Assembly: GCA_005884575.1 (NCBI GenBank)
Contig: VAWW01000067.1
Coordinates: 6,144-50,984, forward strand
Direction: 5' to 3'
Source: Actinomycetota bacterium
Lineage (GTDB): Bacteria; Actinomycetota; Thermoleophilia; Gaiellales; Gaiellaceae
DNA: 44,841 bases
The notes under the pieces were generated by a model. That model did not search any database. It was given only the letters and a program-made list of their open reading frames with translations, and was not told the origin of the DNA. The translations under genes and the position numbers were made by a program. Position 1 is the first letter of the stretch; each line of letters opens with the position of its first letter. This document shows positions 31,502 to 37,427 of this stretch, piece after piece.

Positions 31502-34191
31502 CCCGCTGCCAGGTCCGCGAACTTCGCGTAACGCTTCAGGAACGAGAGTTTGATCGAATCCGTCGGTCCATTGCGGTGCTTGGCCACGATCACCTCCGCG
31601 AGTCCTTGCTGGTCGGACTCGTCGTTGTAGTACTCGTCGCGATAGATGAACGCGACGACGTCCGCGTCCTGCTCGATGCTGTTGTGCGCGACGACGTCCT
31701 CGGCGACGAAGTTGTGTAGTCCATCGACCGTGAGGTCGTACACGTCGTCTTCGCCGTCAGGCTCGATCGCGACGATGCGGTCCCAGAAGACGTCACTGCT
31801 CGCGAGGGTACGCAGCTCGGTTGACTGGACGACGTCGGCGACGCGGGCCGCGCGCTCGCGACTGAGGCCGGAGCGGTAGAGGGAAGATCCGCAATAGGCG
31901 TTTCCGATCCGCGCATGCAGCTCGCGGGTGGTGACTCCTGCGGCGGCCATTGCAGGGCGGACGATTCTCGTCCACGTCTCTTTCGGCAGCCCGTCGCGAT
32001 TCGTGTTGGCATGCATCGCCCCCAGGCGCTCCTCGATCGCGGTCGCGCGCATCGAACGCCGTTCGCCGATACCACCCACTGCGCGGAGAAAGGCTCGCAT
32101 GTCGTCCTGGCCCTGAACGTCGACGCGCCAACTCGAGCGCCCTTTCCCCGGCATCGGCACCTCGGTGATGCGCGCGGTGATCCCCAGCCGAAGCAGGAGC
32201 GACACGACGTCGCGGCTGAGCAGCCGGCTGGTGGAGTCGTACCGGATCGCCGGATAGTTCCGCTCCCCGCCCGCCCAGAGCAGTCCGTCAGTCGGCCACA
32301 GGTGTCGCAGGAACGTCGCGACCCCCCACGGGCCTTGCTCGAAGACGCGCTGAAGCACGTGCTTCTGCCAGGACCGCAACCCGAAGACGCCGAGGTCCTC
32401 GAGCCACGCGGCAAGGGGATTCCGGACGCGGTGCGCGATGTGCGCACTCGCCGCGAGGTACACCTGGTACCACGACTTCTCGGCTCTCACACGAGGTCTG
32501 ACGGCGTCGGCGAAGACGTTTTCCGCCAGCTCGGCGACGATCCCAGCCAAGTCTCGGTCTCGAGTCGTGTACTGAATCGCGTGACGCGGCAGGGTGCATC
32601 CGTCGCCGATCAAGTGGCCGAGGAGAGCGAGTTCCGAGTCGTGCATCGTCTGTGATTCGGGTCCTTGGAGTCTGCGCGGGACGGCGAGACGCATTTCCGG
32701 CTCGAGCTCGTCCAAGCGGCGCCATCCGTCGAACGACAGGAACTTGTGGTTTGCCGTCGCGCGAATCTCGCGACCCAGCCGCGTCCGCAGCCTGAATACG
32801 GGCTTGCGCCCGGTGGCGAACGCGTGCGTCACCGTCCTCGGCTCGAGTCGCCAGGAGTCCTCGTTGAGCGCGAGCACGCGGAACCCAGGTTTGCCCTCGA
32901 GCTCGCGGATCGGCCGGTACATGCCCTCGTCGGGCAGGTAGACGCGTGTCTCGCCGCTCAGGCAGCCCGACTCGCGCAGGTCGGAGAGGATCGGACGCTT
33001 GTCCGTCCGCTGCTCGACCGCGCGGGAAAGCTGCGACAGCGCGACGATCGGCACGTCGAGGTCGCGCGCGAGCACCTTCAGCTGCCGCGAGATCTGCGAG
33101 ACCTCCTGCACGCGGTTCTCGACGCTCGCGCCGGAGCTCATCAGCTGCATGTAGTCAACGACGACCAGGCCGAGATCCGGGTGCCGCGACTTGAGCCGCC
33201 GCGACTTCGACCGGATCTCCATCATGTTGATCGAGCCCGAGTCGTCGACGTAGATCGGCGCCTTCGCAAGCTTGTCGCATGCAGCCGTCAGCCGCGGCCA
33301 GTCGTCGGGCGCGAGCTTGCCGTTCCGCAGCCGCTGCGACTCGACCTTCGCCTCGCTGCACATCAGGCGCTGCGTCACCTCTGCCTTCGACATCTCGAGG
33401 GTGAACAGCGCCACCGGGAGGTTGTTGCGGACGGCGAGGTTGGCCGCCATGCACAGCACGAGTGCCGACTTCCCCATCGACGGGCGCGCAGCGACGATGA
33501 TCAGGTTGCCGGGCTGGAAGCCGGAGGTGATCCGGTCGAGGTCGCGGAAGCCGGACGGCGTTCCGGTGACGTCCGCGCCCGCCTCGTAGAGCGCGGTGAT
33601 CCGCTCGAAGCTCTCCTTTAGCAGCGTCTCGATGTGGCTGAACTCCGTCGTGACGCGTTGTTGCGAGAGGTCGAAGATCACGCCCTCCGCGCGGTCGACG
33701 AGCTCGACCGCGTCGCCCGGCCGCTCCCAGCCGAGCCGGGCGATCTCGCCGCCTGCACGGATCAGCCCGCGGAGCGTCGCCATCTCCCGGACGATCCGCG
33801 CGTAGTGCGCCGCGTTCGCGGTGGCGGGGACGAGGGCCGCGAGCTCGTGCACGCGCACGCGGCCGCCGACGTCCTCGAGCTCGCTGCGCTCCTCGAGCTC
33901 GTCGACGAGGGTGATCGCGTCGACCGGCTCCCCCTTCGCATAGAGCGCGAGAGCCGCGCGATAGATCTTCGCGTGGCTCTCGCGGTAGAAGTCGCCGGCG
34001 TCCAGGATCTCGCTGACCGCCCCGATCGCGCCGGGGGAGATCATCATCGCCCCTAGGACCGACTCCTCGGCCTCGAGGTTCTGCGGCGGGACCGGAGCGA
34101 TTGGCGTGACGGGCGCCAGCTGTGCCACGGGCGACGACTCTCGCAGGTGACCCTGGGGATTGCCAGCTCTGGACGGGGCGGTTTTCGACAT
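31498..34191 (-). CDS. dnaB: Replicative DNA helicase DnaB with an in-frame intein
   Basis: The replication-fork helicase. The 897-residue precursor splits into an N-extein of 409, an intein of 428 (positions 31681-32964) and a C-extein of 60 residues, giving a 469-residue mature helicase, a normal length. The N-extein has the DnaB N-domain (PPQNLEAEESVLGAMM, residues 35-50), Walker A ARPSMGKSALV (about 235-245), LGLVVVDYMQLMSSG (Walker B) and SQLSRAVEQR. The intein interrupts the motif DLRESG/SIEQDADVV, a conserved ATPase-contact region. The N-terminus carries a 30-residue Pro-rich extension. The ATG lies 9 bases after a hairpin with CCTGCA arms, with no ribosome site. Fourth-gene position after rplI; the 152-base gap may hold a separate promoter. 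Confidence 0.95.
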   Translation of the reverse strand: MSKTAPSRAGNPQGHLRESSPVAQLAPVTPIAPVPPQNLEAEESVLGAMMISPGAIGAVSEILDAGDFYRESHAKIYRAALALYAKGEPVDAITLVDELEERSELEDVGGRVRVHELAALVPATANAAHYARIVREMATLRGLIRAGGEIARLGWERPGDAVELVDRAEGVIFDLSQQRVTTEFSHIETLLKESFERITALYEAGADVTGTPSGFRDLDRITSGFQPGNLIIVAARPSMGKSALVLCMAANLAVRNNLPVALFTLEMSKAEVTQRLMCSEAKVESQRLRNGKLAPDDWPRLTAACDKLAKAPIYVDDSGSINMMEIRSKSRRLKSRHPDLGLVVVDYMQLMSSGASVENRVQEVSQISRQLKVLARDLDVPIVALSQLSRAVEQRTDKRPILSDLRESGCLSGETRVYLPDEGMYRPIRELEGKPGFRVLALNEDSWRLEPRTVTHAFATGRKPVFRLRTRLGREIRATANHKFLSFDGWRRLDELEPEMRLAVPRRLQGPESQTMHDSELALLGHLIGDGCTLPRHAIQYTTRDRDLAGIVAELAENVFADAVRPRVRAEKSWYQVYLAASAHIAHRVRNPLAAWLEDLGVFGLRSWQKHVLQRVFEQGPWGVATFLRHLWPTDGLLWAGGERNYPAIRYDSTSRLLSRDVVSLLLRLGITARITEVPMPGKGRSSWRVDVQGQDDMRAFLRAVGGIGERRSMRATAIEERLGAMHANTNRDGLPKETWTRIVRPAMAAAGVTTRELHARIGNAYCGSSLYRSGLSRERAARVADVVQSTELRTLASSDVFWDRIVAIEPDGEDDVYDLTVDGLHNFVAEDVVAHNSIEQDADVVAFIYRDEYYNDESDQQGLAEVIVAKHRNGPTDSIKLSFLKRYAKFADLAAG
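31681..32964 (-). mobile_element. Intein with LAGLIDADG-type homing endonuclease core, inside dnaB
   Basis: A 428-residue intein. Splicing blocks: Cys1 in CLSGETRVYLPDEG (block A); TANH at residues 70-73 (block B, catalytic Thr/His); VYDLTVDGLHNFVAEDVVAHN at 408-428 (blocks F and G, with penultimate His427 and Asn428); then Ser+1 in SIEQDAD. All the residues of a class 1 intein are present, so splicing is likely. Between them is LLGHLIGDG (114-122), the first LAGLIDADG helix. A second, weaker copy FLRHLWPTDG (218-227) has the middle acidic residue replaced by Pro-Thr, so endonuclease activity is uncertain. The long region 130-395 may include a DNA-binding insertion. Confidence 0.92.
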
Positions 34192-34343
34192 GGCCGTTTA
34201 CCTGCATTTGCAGGCACTTCGAGAGATGATCACAGGAGCGTCGGACGGCGCCCTGTGGACGGTTCTGCCGCTCCGTGCGGGAAGTTCCGCCGCATTTCCA
34301 CAGGCCCGCGCGGCGGCTGTGAACACAGCGGGCGAACCTAGTG
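34192..34343. promoter_or_regulatory. Intergenic region upstream of dnaB with DnaA-box-like sites and inverted repeats
   Basis: On the minus strand, CCGTCCACA (34254-34262) differs from the actinobacterial DnaA box TTGTCCACA only in the first two bases, both still pyrimidines. On the plus strand ATTTCCACA (34294-34302) and on the minus strand GTGTTCACA (34318-34326) match it at 7 of 9 each. Inverted repeats CCTGCATTTGCAGG (34201-34214, next to the dnaB start) and GCTGTGAACACAGC (34316-34329) flank them. No gene is seen. A DnaA-controlled dnaB promoter is possible. Confidence 0.45.
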
Positions 34344-34369
34344 GCGCGGGAAACCTAGGTTTCCCGCGC
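34344..34369. terminator. Perfect palindrome directly after rplI
   Basis: Two 13-base arms (left arm GCGCGGGAAACCT) form a 26-base perfect palindrome that touches the rplI stop codon. As RNA it could form a strong hairpin between rplI and dnaB, so transcripts may end or be processed there. As DNA the centre CCTAGG is fully symmetric, so an operator role is also possible. Confidence 0.6.
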
Positions 34370-35017
34370 TTAAATCTGGTTCTGCTCGAGCGCCGTGTTC
34401 GCGGCGCGGTCGAACTCGTCGTCGGGCAGTTCCTGCGCGACCTCGGCCGCGGTCGGCACGAGCTCCTCGGATTCGGCCTCGGCCGACTCCGCATTCGCGG
34501 ATTCGGGCGGCGCGGCGGCCGCGAGCTCGGCGGCCTCCATCGCCGCGAGTTCCTCGTCGGAGGGGAGCTCGCCGCCCTCGGGTGCGACGAGCGTCTTCAC
34601 GTCGACGGTCACGTCCTGGAAGACCTCGATCGGAACCTCGTAGCGCCCGATGCGCTTGATGTTGTCGACGCCGATCTTGCGGCGGTCGACGCGGATCTTG
34701 CGCGTTCGCCAGATCTCGTCGGCGATGTCGGTCGGCGTCACCGAGCCGAAGAGGACGCCGTTCGGACCGGCCTTGACCTCGAAACGGAGCGCCGTCTTTC
34801 CGAGCGTCTCAGCGATCTGCTGACCCTCCTCGAAGCTCGCGGCCTCGTGCCGCGCACGGACGGCGTCGCGCTTCTCGAGCTCGGCGACGCGGGCCGGCGT
34901 CGCCTCCTGCGCGAGCTTCCGCGGCAGCAGGTAGTTCCGGGCGAACCCGCGCGCGACCGAGACGACCTCGCCGCGCAGGCCTACCTTCTCGACGTCCTTC
35001 AGCAGGATGACGTCCAC
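34370..35017 (-). CDS. rplI: Large subunit ribosomal protein bL9
   Basis: Ribosomal protein L9, 215 residues. The N-terminal domain MDVILLKDVEKVGLRGEVVSVARGFARNYLLPRKLA is the family signature, followed by the connecting helix (RVAELEKRDAVRARHE) and the C-terminal RNA-binding domain (LFGSVTPTDIADEIW..., IKRIGRYEVPIEV). Typical L9 is about 150 residues. Here an extra 65-residue Ala/Glu-rich acidic tail (EGGELPSDEELAAMEAAELAAAAP...) follows; its role is unknown. The GTG start shares one base with the rpsR stop (TAGTG). A perfect palindrome touches the stop codon. Confidence 0.96.
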   Translation of the reverse strand: MDVILLKDVEKVGLRGEVVSVARGFARNYLLPRKLAQEATPARVAELEKRDAVRARHEAASFEEGQQIAETLGKTALRFEVKAGPNGVLFGSVTPTDIADEIWRTRKIRVDRRKIGVDNIKRIGRYEVPIEVFQDVTVDVKTLVAPEGGELPSDEELAAMEAAELAAAAPPESANAESAEAESEELVPTAAEVAQELPDDEFDRAANTALEQNQI

Positions 35018-35346
35018 TAGCGCTCCCGGTCGCGATCGCGGCCGCGCTCGGGCCGCTCGCCGCGCTCTTCCCTGCCCTCGGCGACGTACGGCAGGAGCGC
35101 CATCTCGCGGGCGCGCTTCACCGCGGTCGCGACCTGCACCTGGTGCCGGCGGCAGGCGCCGGTGATGCGGCGCGAGCGGATCTTGCCCTTCTCCGAGATG
35201 TAGCGCCGGAGCTGGTTGATGTTCTTGTAGTCGACCTCGTCGACCTTGTCCTTGCAGAAGAAGCAGCTCTTCCGCCGGCCGCCGGTCGCTGCCGCGCCCG
35301 GGCGCTTGCGGGGTCCACTGCTCTGACTGCTGCGGTCTTTCGCCAT
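35017..35346 (-). CDS. rpsR: Small subunit ribosomal protein bS18
   Basis: Ribosomal protein S18, 109 residues. The core [21 protein letters not shown]...[23 protein letters not shown] is canonical, with CxxC and a further Cys/His set typical of the zinc-binding (C+) form. A basic N-terminus precedes it and an Arg/Glu-rich tail ([20 protein letters not shown]) follows. The ATG has a GGAGAGG ribosome site 1 base upstream, 7 bases after ssb. S18 pairs with S6, encoded first in the operon, to bind the platform of the 30S subunit. Confidence 0.96.
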   Translation of the reverse strand: MAKDRSSQSSGPRKRPGAAATGGRRKSCFFCKDKVDEVDYKNINQLRRYISEKGKIRSRRITGACRRHQVQVATAVKRAREMALLPYVAEGREERGERPERGRDRDRER

Positions 35347-35353
35347 GCCTCTC

Positions 35354-35791
35354 CTAGAACGGGATGTCGTCGTCTGCGGTCGCCGGCCCGAAGTCGGCGG
35401 ACTCCGCCGTCGCCCCGGCCGGCACGAACTGGTTCCCGCCGCCGCCCGCGTCGTCGCCGCGAGCGCCGAGGAACTGGACGCTCTCGGCGATGATCTCGAC
35501 CGCCTGGCGCTTGGAGCCGTCCTGCGCCTCCCACTCGCGCCAGTCGAGGCGGCCGTCGACGCCGATCGGCCGGCCCTTCGAGAGGTACTGCGAGCAGCTC
35601 TCCGCCTGGTTGCCGAACACGGTGACGTCGAAGTAGTTCGGCTTGTCGCCCCACTGGCCGGTCGCATTGTCCTTCTGGCGCGTGTTGACGGCGATCCGGA
35701 GCTTGCAGACGGACGTCCCGTTCGGGGTCGTCCGGAGCTCGGGGTCCTTCGTCAGGTTGCCGACGAGGACGACCCGGTTGATGTTGGCCAT
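35354..35791 (-). CDS. ssb: Single-stranded DNA-binding protein SSB
   Basis: A 145-residue SSB with an OB fold: [22 protein letters not shown], then [41 protein letters not shown] and [33 protein letters not shown] Gly-rich linker leads to the acidic C-terminal tip ADDDIPF, which recruits replication and repair partners. The ATG shares one base with the rpsF stop (TAATG). Normal length; probable homotetramer. Confidence 0.96.
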   Translation of the reverse strand: MANINRVVLVGNLTKDPELRTTPNGTSVCKLRIAVNTRQKDNATGQWGDKPNYFDVTVFGNQAESCSQYLSKGRPIGVDGRLDWREWEAQDGSKRQAVEIIAESVQFLGARGDDAGGGGNQFVPAGATAESADFGPATADDDIPF

Positions 35792-36189
35792 TACTCTTCC
35801 TCCTCCTGCGAACCGATGTTCGCCCCAGCGTACCCGCGCTCCCGGTCGCTCTCCTCGCGCGGCGGCGGCGGCACGTCCTCGCGCGGCGCGCGCGTCTGGG
35901 AGCCCTCGACGTGCTTCACCGCGAGGTGCCGGACGACGCCGTCGGTGATCTTGAGGATGCGCGTGATCTCGGCCAGCGTCTCTGCGCTCGCCTCGAAGAC
36001 GATGAGATGGTAGACGCCTTCGGCCTTGTGGTCGATCTCGTACGCCAGCCGGCGGCGGCCCCACGGGTCGTGCGAGCGCCACGTGCCGCCCCCGCGCTCG
36101 ATCAGCTCGCGCGCGCGGGAGATGATCTCCGACTGGCGTTCCTCCGGGAGCTCCGGGTCCAGCATCAGCAGAATCTCGTAAGCGGTCAA
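35791..36189 (-). CDS. rpsF: Small subunit ribosomal protein bS6
   Basis: Ribosomal protein S6, 132 residues. TAYEILLMLDPELPEERQSEII is the family start, with GGTWRSHDPWGRRRLAYEIDHKAEGVYHLIVFEA as the central signature, then a C-terminal acidic tail (REESDRERGYAGANIGSQEEEE) longer than in E. coli. The start is a TTG with a GGAGG site 11 bases upstream, a rather long spacing. It is first in the rpsF-ssb-rpsR-rplI-dnaB operon. A leader of about 90 bases with a two-tier hairpin precedes it, which could bind the S6:S18 complex as autoregulation. Confidence 0.94.
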   Translation of the reverse strand: MTAYEILLMLDPELPEERQSEIISRARELIERGGGTWRSHDPWGRRRLAYEIDHKAEGVYHLIVFEASAETLAEITRILKITDGVVRHLAVKHVEGSQTRAPREDVPPPPREESDRERGYAGANIGSQEEEE

Positions 36190-36224
36190 CGTCCCGAGGA
36201 CCTCCTTCCCACGGTCTGAATCGG

Positions 36225-36270
36225 CCTCGCCTGCTGGCGCCGCTCGGGAACGGACGGCGCGATGGCGAGG
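36225..36270 (-). promoter_or_regulatory. Leader hairpin of rpsF (candidate S6:S18 autoregulatory element)
   Basis: On the minus-strand leader an outer 7-base-pair stem (36264-36270 with 36225-36231) encloses an inner 6-base-pair stem (36255-36260 with 36237-36242) and a 12-base loop (36243-36254), read TCCGTTCCCGAG. Leaders of rpsF operons in many bacteria bind S6:S18 through a hairpin with exposed CCG. CCG triplets are present in this loop, but exact family agreement is not shown. Confidence 0.4.
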
Positions 36271-36285
36271 CAGGAAGCGGCGGCC

Positions 36286-36295
36286 AGTGTAGCAT
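36286..36295. promoter_or_regulatory. Symmetric -10 box shared by rpsF operon and gene at 36303
   Basis: AGTGTAGCAT reads TACACT on the minus strand (toward rpsF, leader of about 90 bases) and TAGCAT on the plus strand (7 bases before the ATG at 36303), sharing the central TA. One site could thus drive both divergent transcripts. Confidence 0.5.
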
Positions 36296-36302
36296 CGGCC
36301 TC

Positions 36303-36590
36303 ATGAAGCGCCTGGCAGCCTGGGTCTCGGGAGCCGCCGGCGGCTTCGCCCTCTATCGCTGGCTGACGCGCGAGCGCGACGAGGCCGTTCCCGCCCTGGG
36401 AGCGGACTCGCGGGCCGAGGAGCTCCGGGCGAAGCTCGACGAGTCCCGGGCCGTCGTCGACGAGCGGGAGACGTTCGAGGCGGGGGAGACCCCCGTCGAC
36501 GAGGCGCCGGACCCCGGCGAGCGCCGCCGCCGCGTGCACGAGCAGGGCCGCGCTGCGGTGGACGAGATGCGCCGCTCCGGCGACGACTAG
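36303..36590 (+). CDS. Small hypothetical protein with an N-terminal hydrophobic segment
   Basis: A 95-residue protein. Its N-terminus (MKRLAAWVSGAAGGFALYRWLTRERDE) looks like a short membrane anchor, followed by an acidic, probably helical stretch (LGADSRAEELRAKLDESRAVVDERETF) and an Arg/Glu-rich C-terminus. I do not recognise a named family. The ATG is exactly 7 bases after TAGCAT, so it is probably leaderless, and it is divergent from rpsF across a shared -10 element. It ends 4 bases into the convergent Clp-N gene. Confidence 0.65.
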   Translation: MKRLAAWVSGAAGGFALYRWLTRERDEAVPALGADSRAEELRAKLDESRAVVDERETFEAGETPVDEAPDPGERRRRVHEQGRAAVDEMRRSGDD

Positions 36591-37098
36591 GCCGCCGCCC
36601 GGACGAGATCCCGGATCCGCGCCGGCGTCAGGCCGCGCTCGGCGAGGAACTCCGCCGCGAGCCCGTCGTGCGCGAGGCCGAGCAGGATGTGCTCGGTGCC
36701 GATGCCGCGCCGCTCGAGATGGACGGCCTCGCGGAGCGCCAGCTCCAGGGCCTTCTTCGCCTTGGCCGTGAAGGGGATCCGGCCCTCGCAGCTCGGCGGG
36801 TCGAGCGCACCCGCACCGAAGCTCTCCTCGACCCTCTCGCGGACGCGGTCGAGGTCGATTCCGATCGTCGCGAGCGCGTCCCGGTCGATCCCGCCGACGC
36901 GCGCGACGATCTCCCTGCGCAGCATGTCGTGTTCCACTCCCGCGTCGCCGAGGATCCTCGTGCCGAGTCCGGCGGCCGATCCGGCGAGGCCGAGCAGGAG
37001 GTGCTCCGTGCCGATGAAGGCGTGGTCGAGCCCGCCCGCCTCCTCCGCTGCGAGGACGACGACCTGCCGCGCCTGTGCCCGGTCATGCGTTCGAACAT
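36587..37098 (-). pseudogene. Clp N-terminal (double ClpN) domain protein, frameshifted near its start
   Basis: The protein should begin MFERM at 37098 (TGATG overlap with the HTH gene) and continue DRAQARQVVVLAAEEAGG, as in ClpC N-domains, with HAFIGTEHLLLGLAG. The second repeat is IPFTAKAKKALELALREAV, then GIGTEHILLGLAHDG. The start and the rest lie in different frames: ATG TTC GAA CGC ATG is in one, and everything from DRAQARQ on is in the next. One extra G at about 37084 would join them. The rest alone has no start until an internal GTG (36937), which removes most of the first repeat. Stand-alone ClpN proteins sit beside HTH genes in other actinobacteria, so the intact pair is a recognisable unit. 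It could also be a consensus error. Confidence 0.65.
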
Positions 37099-37331
37099 CA
37101 GCTTCTCCTCCTGCGTAGCAAGCCGCCGCCGTGCTTCTTGTGGACCGCCTGCTTGCTGACGCCTAGACATGACGCGATCTGCTGCCACGACCAGCCCTGC
37201 GCGCGCGCGTTCCCGACCTGCAGCTCCTCGAGCGACTCGAGCAGACGGCGCAGCGACGCGACCGCCGCCAGGCCGACGGCGGGATCCTTGCTCGCCGTCG
37301 CGTCCGCAAGCTTCGTCGCCTCGCGAGTCAC
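37098..37331 (-). CDS. HTH regulator paired with the Clp-N gene
   Basis: A 77-residue protein (from the GTG at 37331; an ATG at 37346 would add MYVDA). The N-terminal helices (ATKLADATASKDPAVGLAAVASLRRLLESLEELQVGNARAQG) are followed by an HTH: WSWQQIASCLGVSKQAVHKKHG, ending in a basic tail GLLRRRRS. I prefer the GTG start because TTGACA-17 bases-TATGTT lies just before it, putting transcription start at the GTG (6 bases after the -10). The ATG falls inside the promoter. Two near-identical palindromes cover its -35 and -10 boxes, consistent with autorepression. It overlaps the Clp-N start as TGATG. Confidence 0.78.
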   Translation of the reverse strand: MTREATKLADATASKDPAVGLAAVASLRRLLESLEELQVGNARAQGWSWQQIASCLGVSKQAVHKKHGGGLLRRRRS

Positions 37332-37334
37332 AGC

Positions 37335-37377
37335 GTCAACATACATTGACGGCCTGGTGTTGTCAACCTAAATTGAC
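37335..37377 (-). promoter_or_regulatory. Promoter with two operator palindromes upstream of the HTH/Clp-N pair
   Basis: Plus-strand sequences GTCAACATACATTGAC (37335-37350) and GTCAACCTAAATTGAC (37362-37377) are near-identical inverted repeats (GTCAA-6-TTGAC), 27 bases centre to centre. On the minus strand, TTGACA (37361-37366) and TATGTT (37338-37343) with 17 bases between are a near-ideal promoter. One palindrome covers each box. This is the clearest operator pair in the window. Confidence 0.72.
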
Positions 37378-37427
37378 TTGCGTGGCCGTCCGCATGGAAA
37401 CGCGGTGGTGCGGGAACGCCGAGTCCC

